From: a virus
Strand: one strand, 5' to 3'
IMG/VR virus record: IMGVR_UViG_3300047510_002187
Location: 1 to 31,072 of that record
Length of the DNA: 31,072 nucleotides
Part shown: piece by piece, positions 16,061 to 22,977 of the stretch
Layout of the letters: the number at the start of each line of letters is the position of its first letter
Position numbering within the stretch: the stretch's first letter is position 1
Position numbers and translations under genes: made by a program
Notes under the pieces: model-generated
Seen by the model: the letters and a program-made list of their open reading frames with translations, nothing else
Databases searched by the model: none
Told to the model about the DNA's origin: nothing

Positions 16061-16111
16061 GACGGATCAGAAACCGTCTGAGGCACCTCCAGGAGCGCCT
16101 GTGAGGTGCCT
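16061..16111 (+). terminator. Tandem hairpins closing the late/glycan block
   Basis: First hairpin: GACGG 16061-16065 with CCGTC 16074-16078, beginning two bases after the stop codon. Second: AGGCACCTCCAGG pairs with CCTGTGAGGTGCCT (16081-16111), a 13-bp stem with one bulged T and an AGCG loop. No U-tract follows, so it may be a processing or RNA-end-protecting structure rather than a classical intrinsic terminator. Confidence 0.6.
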
Positions 16112-16149
16112 TATGCTATGAAGGCATCCTAGTGCCCATATGACCTCCA

Positions 16150-16581
16150 ATGATCATCCTTGAAACAACTGGATACGGATACTCAAAGCGTCTATGTAAA
16201 GATGTTGTTTGTTGGTTCGTGTCCGAATACCTCCCAAGATATAAGTTAGAGATTGAAGTTCTCCATCGTGGTCTCAATAAAGAAAAAGTAATCGGATATT
16301 GTGACATATCCGGAGAAACCTATAGACCAAGAAGTTTTTTAATTGAAATAAACACTTACCTAAGTAAAAAAGATTACATTAAGGTTCTTTGCCATGAACT
16401 CTGGCATATGTATCAATGGGTGAAAGGGGAGATGAAATACCGATCATCCAAAAGATATTTTGATGGGGAGTGTGTTGATGATTTGGATTATTGGGAACAA
16501 CCTCATGAGATTGAGGCACATTATTTTGAGTCAATCCTATACCAAGATTACCTAAAACACAAGGGCTTGACAAGAATCTAA
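16150..16581 (+). CDS. SprT-like zinc metalloprotease-domain protein
   Basis: This 143-residue protein has the zinc site CHELWHMYQW (HExxH, residues 82-86) with a likely third ligand in QPHEIEAHYFE (E120 or E122). The upstream strand FLIEINTYL and the length fit small SprT/SprT-like proteins of cyanophages. It shows no membrane segment. Cellular SprT/Spartan proteins cut DNA-protein crosslinks, but the phage role is not established. No strong Shine-Dalgarno precedes the ATG. It stands alone between two hairpin regions and next to a helicase gene. Confidence 0.65.
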   Translation: MIILETTGYGYSKRLCKDVVCWFVSEYLPRYKLEIEVLHRGLNKEKVIGYCDISGETYRPRSFLIEINTYLSKKDYIKVLCHELWHMYQWVKGEMKYRSSKRYFDGECVDDLDYWEQPHEIEAHYFESILYQDYLKHKGLTRI

Positions 16582-16625
16582 AACATACCTAGGATAGGTT
16601 TGTGCCGCTTCAAGACAAGTTATAA

Positions 16626-16688
16626 GCTTCTATAAGAATCAGGACACTTTAAAGACTGTCCACTCTGGTTCTTGTAGAGGCTTTTTTT
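16626..16688 (+). terminator. Strong intrinsic terminator
   Basis: Bases 16626-16640 pair with 16667-16681 over 15 bp including three G-U pairs, and an inner GGACA/TGTCC stem (16642-16646 with 16657-16661) extends the hairpin. Seven Ts follow at 16682-16688. It ends transcription from the protease gene and directly precedes the helicase promoter. Confidence 0.85.
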
Positions 16689-16692
16689 GCTG

Positions 16693-16698
16693 TACAAT
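16693..16698 (+). promoter_or_regulatory. Sigma70-like -10 box TACAAT before the helicase gene
   Basis: TACAAT follows the terminator U-tract within the string TTTGCTGTACAATAA. A TTGTAG lies 15 bases upstream as a weak -35. The same TTTGYTGTAYRAT layout recurs at 24758-24771 and 26630-26642, suggesting a common host-polymerase promoter. Confidence 0.5.
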
Positions 16699-16721
16699 AA
16701 CCTCATAGAAAACCATTCGCC

Positions 16722-17951
16722 ATGATTGAACTCCGTCCCCAACAAGAAGAAGTTTTTTCTCTGATGCGTGAGCATTCCATGATGCTTACAGTCGCTCCTA
16801 CGAGTGCGGGTAAGACCATCATGATGATTGCTGATGCGAAGTATCGCTTTGAGCAAGGTCAGAACAAAACCATTGTAGTTGTTGCACCGAAGATTCTTCT
16901 TTGTCAACAACTGTCTCATGAGTTTGAGACGCTCATTAGTGGTGTTCACGTTGCTCATGTACATAGTGGTGAAACCAAGCACACTCGCATCAAAGATTTT
17001 CTAGAACTTGCCTATTGGCATGAGACTACAGAAGGTAACAAACTTATCTTCACTACTTACCACTCTCTTGATAAAATCGTCAAGGCAGAGATTGAGATTG
17101 ATACTGTGTATCTTGATGAGTGTCACAATGCTGTTAATCGTCGGTTCTTTGATTCTGTCAAGGATCTCAGTGCGATGTCCAATCACTTCTATTCTATGAC
17201 TGCAACTCCTAAGTTCAGTCAGGTTGCTTCCAAACCCGGAAACAACGATGCTGAAGTGTTTGGTAGCAAGATTCATAATGTTAGCGCACCAGAACTTCTC
17301 AAGAACGGTAGCATTCTTCCTCCGAAGACTTCTGTTATGGAAATTGGATCTTATCGTGACAAGAACAATGCTGCTGAGCGAGACTTCTATACTCTCTGTG
17401 ATACTATCTTCAATGAAGAACAAATGGATAAAGTTCTGATTGTCGCTCCCAGTACCAGGGTTATGATGGCAATGTTTGCCATGACTTCCTTCCTGGAAGA
17501 AATGCGAGAGAATGGTTATGATGTTATGCATATTACTAGCCGTTGGGGAGCTCACATTAATAATCGTAAAGTTTCGCGTAGAGAATTTTTAGAAACCCTG
17601 AATAATTATGGTTCTGATCCTAATAGAAAATTTGTTGTTCTTCATATTGGGATTTTGACTGAGGGAATCAGCGTTCCTGGTATTCAATCATGCATTTTTT
17701 TGCGGCAGCAAAATTTTGTTTCAACTGTTCAAAGTATTGGTCGTTGTATCAGAGTTCACCCTGTAGATACTCTTCGTATCAAATCTGGCGAACTTATTCC
17801 TGGTGATTTTGATAATTATCTAAAACCTTTTGGTAAAATAGTTATTCCAGTTTACAATAATAAAGTAGGTGTTGCAACTGCTAAAAGAGTTGAAAATGTT
17901 GTTGATGAGGTGTTCGTTAGGGGAAATATTGTTGCTGATGTAATTAAATGA
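16722..17951 (+). CDS. Superfamily 2 DNA/RNA helicase
   Basis: This 409-residue protein contains the SF2 motifs in order: LRPQQEEV near the N-terminus (Q-like), Walker A APTSAGKT at 25-32, VVAPKILLCQQ (Ia), LDECHNAV with DECH at 132-135 (II), SMTATP at 158-163 (III), GILTEGISVPG at 310-320 (V) and QSIGRCIR at 337-344 (VI). It is shorter than T4 UvsW and lacks an obvious accessory N-terminal domain, so I do not assign that symbol. It probably acts in phage recombination, replication or RNA unwinding. From about 17580 the gene becomes clearly more AT-rich, next to the homing endonuclease. Confidence 0.85.
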   Translation: MIELRPQQEEVFSLMREHSMMLTVAPTSAGKTIMMIADAKYRFEQGQNKTIVVVAPKILLCQQLSHEFETLISGVHVAHVHSGETKHTRIKDFLELAYWHETTEGNKLIFTTYHSLDKIVKAEIEIDTVYLDECHNAVNRRFFDSVKDLSAMSNHFYSMTATPKFSQVASKPGNNDAEVFGSKIHNVSAPELLKNGSILPPKTSVMEIGSYRDKNNAAERDFYTLCDTIFNEEQMDKVLIVAPSTRVMMAMFAMTSFLEEMRENGYDVMHITSRWGAHINNRKVSRREFLETLNNYGSDPNRKFVVLHIGILTEGISVPGIQSCIFLRQQNFVSTVQSIGRCIRVHPVDTLRIKSGELIPGDFDNYLKPFGKIVIPVYNNKVGVATAKRVENVVDEVFVRGNIVADVIK

Positions 17952-17979
17952 TCTAAATTATTGATGTGGGCATCAATTA

Positions 17980-18040
17980 ATGTCTGGGGAGATATAATTG
18001 TGTAAGTCCCATATAAATATCAGCAGTTATCCCCAGACAT
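17980..18040 (+). promoter_or_regulatory. 11-bp inverted repeat sequestering the homing-endonuclease start
   Basis: ATGTCTGGGGA at 17980-17990 is the exact reverse complement of TCCCCAGACAT at 18030-18040. The right arm ends two bases before the endonuclease ATG. The loop holds a perfect late promoter. In read-through RNA the hairpin would cover the translation start, while an RNA started at the late promoter would lack the left arm. Confidence 0.7.
18012..18019 (+). promoter_or_regulatory. Perfect T4 late promoter TATAAATA
   Basis: This is an exact match to the T4 late consensus, 23 bases before the homing-endonuclease ATG. Initiation a few bases downstream would begin inside the hairpin loop, before the right arm at 18030. 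Confidence 0.7.
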
Positions 18041-18042
18041 AA

Positions 18043-18603
18043 ATGTATTATACCTACGCATATCTGCGAGAAGATAAAACTCCTTATTATATTGGAAAAG
18101 GATCTAAAAATAGAGCATATCAATCACATAAAAGAGGATCTTTGGATATACGACCAAATAATCCCAAAAATATAATTATTTTAAAATATTTTAAGGATGA
18201 AATACATGCTTTTAATCATGAAATATACATGATTTCTTTATTTGGAAGAAAAGATTTGGGCACAGGAATTCTTATTAATATGACTAATGGTGGCGATCAT
18301 CCACCAAATCATTTGGGCAGAAAAAGATCATTGGAAACTAAAAGAAAACTTTCAGAATCCAGAAAAAATAAACCTTTAAGTTATGATGTTTGGAATAAAG
18401 GTAAAAAAATGAATGACGAATATAGAAAAAAATGTGATTATTGGTCGGGAAAAAATCATAGTTTTGAAGCTAGACAAAAGATGAGTAGAACTAGAAAAGG
18501 AAAATCTAGTCCAACAAAAGGAAAAGTGTGGTGGACAGATGGACAAAAAACAACTATGAGTGTAGAGTGTCCTGGGGATGGGTGGAGACTTGGTAGATCC
18601 TAA
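18043..18603 (+). CDS. GIY-YIG homing endonuclease (Seg-like, NUMOD3)
   Basis: This 186-residue protein has the GIY-YIG core as YTYAYL at 3-8 and YYIGKG at 15-20, a likely catalytic arginine R24 and glutamate E60 (FNHEIYMISLFGR), and NMTNGGD at 79-85. Two NUMOD3-like DNA-binding repeats follow (LGRKRSLETKRKLSESRK at 91-108, and SGKNHSFEARQKMSRTRKGK). A C-terminal WWTDGQ...ECPGDGWRLGR motif is shared with Seg-type endonucleases. It cuts DNA lacking the element and spreads by repair. It is free-standing, between the helicase gene and an unknown gene, and more AT-rich than both. Confidence 0.9.
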   Translation: MYYTYAYLREDKTPYYIGKGSKNRAYQSHKRGSLDIRPNNPKNIIILKYFKDEIHAFNHEIYMISLFGRKDLGTGILINMTNGGDHPPNHLGRKRSLETKRKLSESRKNKPLSYDVWNKGKKMNDEYRKKCDYWSGKNHSFEARQKMSRTRKGKSSPTKGKVWWTDGQKTTMSVECPGDGWRLGRS

Positions 18604-18639
18604 TATAAAATTAGGTTGCAAATTATTTTATTTTATTGA

Positions 18640-19209
18640 ATGAAACTAACAACTCAATACAGAATTGATATTTATTGTTTAATTGCTTTTCACTGCTTAC
18701 GAGCATGTTTAGATCTATGGCAGTCCAAACCGAATGATAAGGATGTGCTCCGAGGGGTTACGAGACCGTACTACGACCTAGTACACGCTCTCTCAATGCC
18801 CTCGGGGTACATCACAGAAAACGCTTTACTGGAGAAGAGAAGCAACCCAAAATGGACGATCTGTAAAGACCACTGCTACTCTCCTCAGTTTATTGCTAGG
18901 ATGATCATGGATAATCCAGATATATACCTGACAGACTACGATAAGTTCAAAGAGATTTTTCTCATAGCGTGTACCACCATAGACATTACTTCGGATGAAA
19001 ACCGAAGACTTTCTTTATTAACGTCCAATAAGGCGGGCGATTTTAAGATATATGTGCCCACTGATAAAAAGTATCAGCATCTTGACATTAGATTGCTCAG
19101 AAGAAATTACGGAAGAAACTGGTATAATACTCCAACAGATTATGTGAGTAATTATATTGAAACTCCTCAAGAAATTTTGGACTATGAAAAACAATTTTTG
19201 GTAGAATAA
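18640..19209 (+). CDS. Hypothetical protein
   Basis: This 189-residue protein matches no family I recognise. It has a helical N-terminus (YCLIAFHCLRACLDLWQSK), a middle block KWTICKDHCYSPQFIARMIMDN and DYDKFKEIFLIACTTIDITSDENRRLSLL, and a basic C-terminal region (DIRLLRRNYGRNWY). The first 27 codons are AT-rich, like the upstream endonuclease. From about 18721 the GC content rises to about half, a sharp change at the edge of the endonuclease insertion. It overlaps the next start by one base. Confidence 0.7.
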   Translation: MKLTTQYRIDIYCLIAFHCLRACLDLWQSKPNDKDVLRGVTRPYYDLVHALSMPSGYITENALLEKRSNPKWTICKDHCYSPQFIARMIMDNPDIYLTDYDKFKEIFLIACTTIDITSDENRRLSLLTSNKAGDFKIYVPTDKKYQHLDIRLLRRNYGRNWYNTPTDYVSNYIETPQEILDYEKQFLVE

Positions 19210-19793
19210 TGGAAGATAAATTTAACATCAAAGCACTACAGACACGAATCAGTGAAGTAAAAGAGCAGACCGAACAAACTACAGAGTTTGCTTTAAGATA
19301 TTTGGAATGTTTGGCAAATCGGCATGATCTTTTTAGGGTTATGGATGAAGATCAAGAATTTGGCGATGTTCCAGAAGAAGTATCTTCGGCACTGAAAAAT
19401 GGAATGATGCCTAGTAAAGAAGATTTGGATAAAATGGATGTTCAATCTAAAGATTTTTTAATCAAAGACTGTGTGTATCTTTGTGGTTTGGCGGCAATCT
19501 ATTGGTATTCGGAAAATCATCCACTATATGAAGACGCTCCAGTAAATCCTTTTGAGCAGATTATTAAAATGCCAGATATTTCTCCTGGTCATCATACTGC
19601 TGCTTATATCATATCTGCACTGGCGTTATTGTCATCATGCATTCCTTCTTTTGATTTAATAGAATCAATGACAAATAATTTTGATTCTTCTTTGGAGCAG
19701 TTGGAAAAAAATATTATAAATTTTGATAACATTTGCCTCATGATTATACAAAGATATAATGAAGATTTAGAATATTATGCCCAGAAAAAGTGA
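19209..19793 (+). CDS. Hypothetical acidic protein
   Basis: This 194-residue protein is mostly helical and acidic. A coiled-coil-like N-terminus (LQTRISEVKEQTEQTTEFALRYLE) is followed by a hydrophobic stretch around AAYIISALALLSSCIPSFDL that could be a buried helix or a weak membrane segment. I do not recognise a family. It starts one base inside the previous stop and its end overlaps the next small gene by 17 bases, so it is translated with them. Confidence 0.7.
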   Translation: MEDKFNIKALQTRISEVKEQTEQTTEFALRYLECLANRHDLFRVMDEDQEFGDVPEEVSSALKNGMMPSKEDLDKMDVQSKDFLIKDCVYLCGLAAIYWYSENHPLYEDAPVNPFEQIIKMPDISPGHHTAAYIISALALLSSCIPSFDLIESMTNNFDSSLEQLEKNIINFDNICLMIIQRYNEDLEYYAQKK

Positions 19794-19959
19794 TGGGTTT
19801 GAAACTCCAGATGGATACATGGCAGTTCCTTGGGGAAAGAGACTTGTGATTATCCATAGAGGTCAGCAAATCGGGGATGTTAGAACTGTTCATGAAGCAA
19901 ATGCGTTCATCAAATCACACAGGGAGGACAGTGGGCAAGGTGTCACTCAGTTCCTCTGA
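19777..19959 (+). CDS. Small hypothetical protein
   Basis: This 60-residue protein begins MPRKSDGFETPDGYMAVPWGKRLVIIHRGQQIGD, which looks like a small beta-sheet domain, followed by a helix VHEANAFIKSHRE. Its family is unknown. The start overlaps the previous gene by 17 bases. The next gene starts 14 bases after its stop. Confidence 0.6.
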   Translation: MPRKSDGFETPDGYMAVPWGKRLVIIHRGQQIGDVRTVHEANAFIKSHREDSGQGVTQFL

Positions 19960-19972
19960 TGGGGATGAGATC

Positions 19973-20206
19973 ATGCTAAACTGCACTAGTACACCACTGA
20001 AACTTGGTAAAGTGAAAAGAAAGATTGTTAATGTGATTCCACTAAGTTCAAAAGCAAAGAATAGATTTGCAAATATAATGAATTCTTTTCATGCTTGCGA
20101 AGTGGAACAAGAAACTGAAACTATGTTTTTCTTGGCGTCCATAAATCGCAAATACTTTTTTTGGATTCAAAAAGAAGGAAATGAACACTGGAAGGTTGAG
20201 AAATGA
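19973..20206 (+). CDS. Small hypothetical basic protein
   Basis: This 77-residue protein uses the ATG at 19973, preceded by GGGGATGAG. An earlier start at 19877 would overlap the preceding gene by 83 bases. The protein begins with a basic region (LKLGKVKRKIVNVIPLSSKAKNRFANIMNSF) and ends in strands (TMFFLASINRKYFFWIQKEG). No family recognised. Its stop overlaps the phosphoesterase start as ATGA. Confidence 0.6.
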   Translation: MLNCTSTPLKLGKVKRKIVNVIPLSSKAKNRFANIMNSFHACEVEQETETMFFLASINRKYFFWIQKEGNEHWKVEK

Positions 20207-21003
20207 AAGTTAAAGTTGTTAGTGATCTTCACCTGGAAATGTGTGAATATGGTCATGGAGTCCCAGACCTAGGTGAAGGTGACGTTCTGATTCTTGGTGG
20301 TGACATTCTTTGTGCTCGCCACTTTAAAACCAATGGAAAACTCCATAAGGTCTACGATGACTTTCTAAAGAAGTGTTCCGACAACTTTGAGCATGTCCTG
20401 TATATTGCAGGCAATCATGAAGCATACGGATACAATTATGAAGGATCTTGGAATGTTCTTAGAGAACAGATGCCAGTTGGTGTTCACCTTCTTGAGAATG
20501 ATTATGTGAAAATTAAAGACTGGATTTTTATTGGTTCAACTTTTTGGACTGATTTTCGGAATGAGAATGCTCTGGAAATGATGGAAGCTTCTCAGTGTAT
20601 GAATGACTATAAAATCATTCGTATTACTCCAAAGTTTCGTAAGATGAATCCTGATGATACTCTAGGATTTCATAAAAAATCCAAGCAATATCTTCTAGAG
20701 AAACTAGAAGAATTTAAAAATGATAAAATCTGGGTTCTCACTCACCATGCACCTTCCTATCAGTCTGTTCATGAAAAATACCGAAATAGTGGAATTGCAA
20801 ACGGTGCCTATGTCAGTGATCTTGACGATCTCATTTTAGATCATCCTCAGATTAAATATTGGAGTCATGGTCATACTCATGAGAGTTTTGACTACACTAT
20901 TGGGGAATGTAGAATCATTTGCAATCCTAGGGGTTATTACAATGGATACAACAATCATGGACTTAATCTTAATTTCAATGCTGATTTTGGGATTGAAATT
21001 TAA
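20203..21003 (+). CDS. Calcineurin-like metallophosphoesterase
   Basis: This 266-residue protein carries the full dinuclear metal site: SDLH at 7-10, GGDI at 32-35, AGNHEAYG near 69-76, THHAPS, and HGHTHES near the C-terminus, in the standard order and spacing. The NPRGYY segment after the last motif is common in this group. The closest relatives by pattern are cyanobacterial and phage phosphoesterases of unknown substrate. It is coupled to the upstream gene by an ATGA overlap. It differs from the Pnkp-like phosphatase at 28431, so the phage encodes two unrelated members of this fold. Confidence 0.85.
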   Translation: MKVKVVSDLHLEMCEYGHGVPDLGEGDVLILGGDILCARHFKTNGKLHKVYDDFLKKCSDNFEHVLYIAGNHEAYGYNYEGSWNVLREQMPVGVHLLENDYVKIKDWIFIGSTFWTDFRNENALEMMEASQCMNDYKIIRITPKFRKMNPDDTLGFHKKSKQYLLEKLEEFKNDKIWVLTHHAPSYQSVHEKYRNSGIANGAYVSDLDDLILDHPQIKYWSHGHTHESFDYTIGECRIICNPRGYYNGYNNHGLNLNFNADFGIEI

Positions 21004-21004
21004 T

Positions 21005-21013
21005 TCTAAATAC
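21005..21013 (+). promoter_or_regulatory. Possible variant late promoter TCTAAATAC
   Basis: This 9-mer is identical to the one at 802-810, again right after a stop codon. It is followed by a good AAGGAG ribosome site before the ATG at 21034. Weak evidence for promoter function. Confidence 0.25.
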
Positions 21014-21033
21014 TACTACTAAGGAGAGAATTC

Positions 21034-21357
21034 ATGCTGAGCACTAATTATCGTCTAAAACTTCAGTCTATTTGTGAAAAAATTGTATCCCATGAAGAAG
21101 TAAGTTTAGACGAAATGATTTGGGCAGAAAAACTTGCAAAAGTAAATGCTAGTGCTGCTACAATGATTCGTCAGGCGCGAAGAAAATCTATGAATCCAGA
21201 AATGGATCAAAATAGTACAGATGGGTTTCTCAACGCACTTGATTTGGGAGATCCTGATCCCAGCAATCACAAAACTGGGTTCAATAGTCCAGATGAAATT
21301 GCAGACTGGTTTCGTAGGGATAATAATGATAATGGAGAGTGGAGGCGTAGAGACTAA
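21034..21357 (+). CDS. Hypothetical protein
   Basis: This 107-residue protein has a strong AAGGAG eight bases before the ATG. The N-terminal half is helical (RLKLQSICEKIVSHEEVSLDEMIWAEKLAKV). RQARRKS and the C-terminal tail are polar and charged (EIADWFRRDNNDNGEWRRRD). The pattern of small cyanophage proteins fits, but no function is recognised. The next gene starts in a TAATG overlap. Confidence 0.7.
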   Translation: MLSTNYRLKLQSICEKIVSHEEVSLDEMIWAEKLAKVNASAATMIRQARRKSMNPEMDQNSTDGFLNALDLGDPDPSNHKTGFNSPDEIADWFRRDNNDNGEWRRRD

Positions 21358-21527
21358 TGAATATTTTTCTGATAACACTATTAAATTGTAATGATGTTAT
21401 TGGAATTGGAGATAGAATTCAATCTGTGGTGGGATTGACAAGAGAACAAAAAGTGTCTATAATGAAAGAACTTGGAGAAGTGGTTCCATCTTGTCCAGTT
21501 CGTATTCAATCTGAGGTAAAAAAATAA
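21357..21527 (+). CDS. Small hypothetical protein, 56 codons
   Basis: The frame runs from the ATG in TAATG at 21357 to the TAA at 21525-21527 and itself ends in TAATG, giving single-base overlaps on both sides. The product, MNIFLITLLNCNDVIG..., has a short hydrophobic start and a polar remainder (GLTREQKVSIMKELGEVVP). The tight coupling on both sides supports it as a real gene. Function unknown. Confidence 0.6.
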   Translation: MNIFLITLLNCNDVIGIGDRIQSVVGLTREQKVSIMKELGEVVPSCPVRIQSEVKK

Positions 21528-21916
21528 TGTTCTCAAAACCCATCTTAGGAACAAATACCGATAAAGTAAAATTAAGTTGGTTAGAATATATTTGGTATTC
21601 TTGTATCATACAAGGATGGCACAATTGCTGGTACTCTTTTAAGAATTGGGGGGATCTCATGGGAAATAACTATGAGAATTACGCTCTACTAAAAACAGAT
21701 GATCCTTTAGAACAGTGTATTCTGTATTTTTGGGATAGTTTAGAAGATGATATTTGCCCAAAATACTTCTTAGATAGTCTTCTACAAATGTCTCACGACA
21801 TAAAAACCGGGAAAGAAAAAGTCATTCCTTTAGATGAATCTTTTATGGATAGAATAAAAAATCTTGTTGAAGATGTTGAACTGGATGATCTAAATACTAA
21901 AATCCTGGAAGAATAA
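21527..21916 (+). CDS. Hypothetical protein
   Basis: This 129-residue protein is rich in aromatics at the N-terminus (WLEYIWYSCIIQGWHNCWYSFKNWG) with an acidic, helical C-terminal half (DRIKNLVEDVELDDLNTKILEE). There is no recognised motif and no convincing transmembrane helix. It lies in a chain of coupled small genes. Confidence 0.65.
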   Translation: MFSKPILGTNTDKVKLSWLEYIWYSCIIQGWHNCWYSFKNWGDLMGNNYENYALLKTDDPLEQCILYFWDSLEDDICPKYFLDSLLQMSHDIKTGKEKVIPLDESFMDRIKNLVEDVELDDLNTKILEE

Positions 21917-21917
21917 A

Positions 21918-22178
21918 ATGACTCCCATACAAGCAACACTTTTAATTATTTTTGGTGTGGTTGGGTTTATGATGATAGTAGATCCAAATGTTTCAGAATA
22001 TTTAACCTTAGTCCTTAAAATGACCAGATTAAATATTGAGCGGTTTTTTTGGATGGTAAAATTTCATCCCAGAAATCCAATTACCAATTTGATTAAAAGA
22101 TGGGAGTATGCTAAGATAGCAACAGAACTTCAAAAGGAATTTGATGACGCAAGAATTGGAAACGAAAAACATCTATGA
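21918..22178 (+). CDS. Small membrane protein
   Basis: This 86-residue protein has one hydrophobic N-terminal helix (ATLLIIFGVVGFMMIV, residues 6-21) followed by a basic, amphipathic region (RFFWMVKFHPRNPITNLIKRWEYAK). It is probably anchored in the inner membrane with a cytoplasmic tail. Small proteins of this type are common in phage early regions and may modify the host envelope. Function unknown. Confidence 0.6.
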   Translation: MTPIQATLLIIFGVVGFMMIVDPNVSEYLTLVLKMTRLNIERFFWMVKFHPRNPITNLIKRWEYAKIATELQKEFDDARIGNEKHL

Positions 22179-22368
22179 TGAGTGCTTTACGGTTTCTCAG
22201 CAAAGATGGGGTACTTGGAGATCTTACGATTTAGAAGGTAAATGTATTATAACTTCTCTTACTGAAGATGAATGTATTAATGCTACTAGATCATATCTCA
22301 AAATGAAACAAGAAGGTTTTGTTGAAGTTATTAAAACTTATGAATCTACTGTAGGTGGTAAACTATGA
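22144..22368 (+). CDS. Small hypothetical protein
   Basis: This 74-residue protein starts at the ATG at 22144, overlapping the membrane-protein gene by 35 bases. It contains FTVSQQRWGTWRSYDLEGKCIITSLTEDECINATRSYLKMKQEG, which resembles compact cyanophage proteins in which a W-x-x-Y/F-D strand pair precedes a helix. Its function is unknown. It is coupled to the next gene by ATGA. Confidence 0.65.
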   Translation: MTQELETKNIYDECFTVSQQRWGTWRSYDLEGKCIITSLTEDECINATRSYLKMKQEGFVEVIKTYESTVGGKL

Positions 22369-22502
22369 CTAAAAAAAATTACAAAGATAAGAACGATAAC
22401 GAATGGACTTGGGAAGAAAATGCTGAAGTTTTGGAAGCACTTAAAAAGTTACACGAAACAAAACAAGTTCCCGACACTAGACAACACAACACCTTGGTAT
22501 AA
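22365..22502 (+). CDS. Small protein, possibly the 5' part of a frameshifted gene
   Basis: Forty-five codons run from an ATGA overlap to a TAA. The product has plausible protein character through WTWEENAEVLEALKKLHETKQVP. The rest (DTRQHNTLV) looks random. The overlapping frame at 22420-22605 gives DNTTPWYNFNLYCESCYSLGF from the same point. Skipping one base near 22479 would join them into a protein of about 79 residues. It may be a frameshift mutation, a programmed +1 shift or a sequence error. Confidence 0.5.
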   Translation: MTKKNYKDKNDNEWTWEENAEVLEALKKLHETKQVPDTRQHNTLV

Positions 22503-22605
22503 TTTTAATTTATATTGTGAAAGTTGTTATTCGTTAGGATTTAAACCCTCAGTGTCTTCTTATTTGAGATATAACAAATATTATAAATTAAATTTCAAAG
22601 AATGA
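22420..22605 (+). CDS. Small protein, probable 3' part of a frameshifted gene
   Basis: This is a 61-codon frame whose convincing part starts around residue 20: NTTPWYNFNLYCESCYSLGFKPSVSSYLRYNKYYKLNFKE. The first 20 residues overlap the preceding 45-codon frame and look like out-of-frame reading of it. The ATG at 22420 may therefore not be the true start. Its end overlaps the next gene as ATGA, which supports translation through here. Confidence 0.5.
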   Translation: MLKFWKHLKSYTKQNKFPTLDNTTPWYNFNLYCESCYSLGFKPSVSSYLRYNKYYKLNFKE

Positions 22606-22895
22606 CTAATAAGAAACCAACAGGGAAAAAACCTACAGGAACAAAAAGAAAAAATTCTTCAAATATTAAAAAGAAATCGCAGATCCCAACACCTAAATCT
22701 CCAGGAAATGCAATTATTCCATCTGATACATTTCATGAGTCCTTTCCAATAACTTTGGAACACATGGATGGTAAAGATTTTAAGAGATGTTTTTTTATGT
22801 GTAAAGAACATTGCGAATCCTATATCAAAAGATATAACTTAAAAAAAGGTTCTTATAAACTCTTTCCAACACAAAAGAAGGATGAAAAAAGTTAA
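22602..22895 (+). CDS. Hypothetical lysine-rich protein
   Basis: This 97-residue protein has a very basic, low-complexity N-terminus (residues 1-35, many K, T, P and S) followed by a folded-looking segment HMDGKDFKRCFFMCKEHCESYIKRYNLKKGSYKLFPTQK. The tail could bind nucleic acid. There are three cysteines but no standard zinc motif. It starts in an ATGA overlap and is the last gene before an intergenic hairpin. Confidence 0.6.
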   Translation: MTNKKPTGKKPTGTKRKNSSNIKKKSQIPTPKSPGNAIIPSDTFHESFPITLEHMDGKDFKRCFFMCKEHCESYIKRYNLKKGSYKLFPTQKKDEKS

Positions 22896-22913
22896 TTGTG
22901 TGACAATACAAAA

Positions 22914-22957
22914 ACTGTCCACCCTCTGCTGAATGGTCGGAGGGTTTCTGCTATTAT
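22914..22957 (+). terminator. Hairpin plus -10 box module
   Basis: ACTGTCCAC at 22914-22922 repeats a string from the terminator at 16655-16663. ACCCTC (22921-22926) pairs with GAGGGT (22940-22945), extended by TG/CG pairs, and is followed by a short T-rich run. TATTAT at 22952-22957 is a plausible -10 box for the gene starting at 22978. Confidence 0.5.
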
Positions 22958-22977
22958 TGATCTGTTAACAAAAAACC

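Noticed and set aside
16722-17951. Assignment of the helicase as UvsW
   Set aside because: The motifs are SF2, but the protein is shorter than UvsW and the N-terminal domain is missing, so only a general helicase call is supported.
17980-18040. The inverted repeat as a simple terminator of the helicase gene
   Set aside because: The arms are about 40 bases apart, no U-tract follows the right arm, and a perfect late promoter lies in the loop; a regulatory role fits better, though the left arm may still affect read-through RNA.
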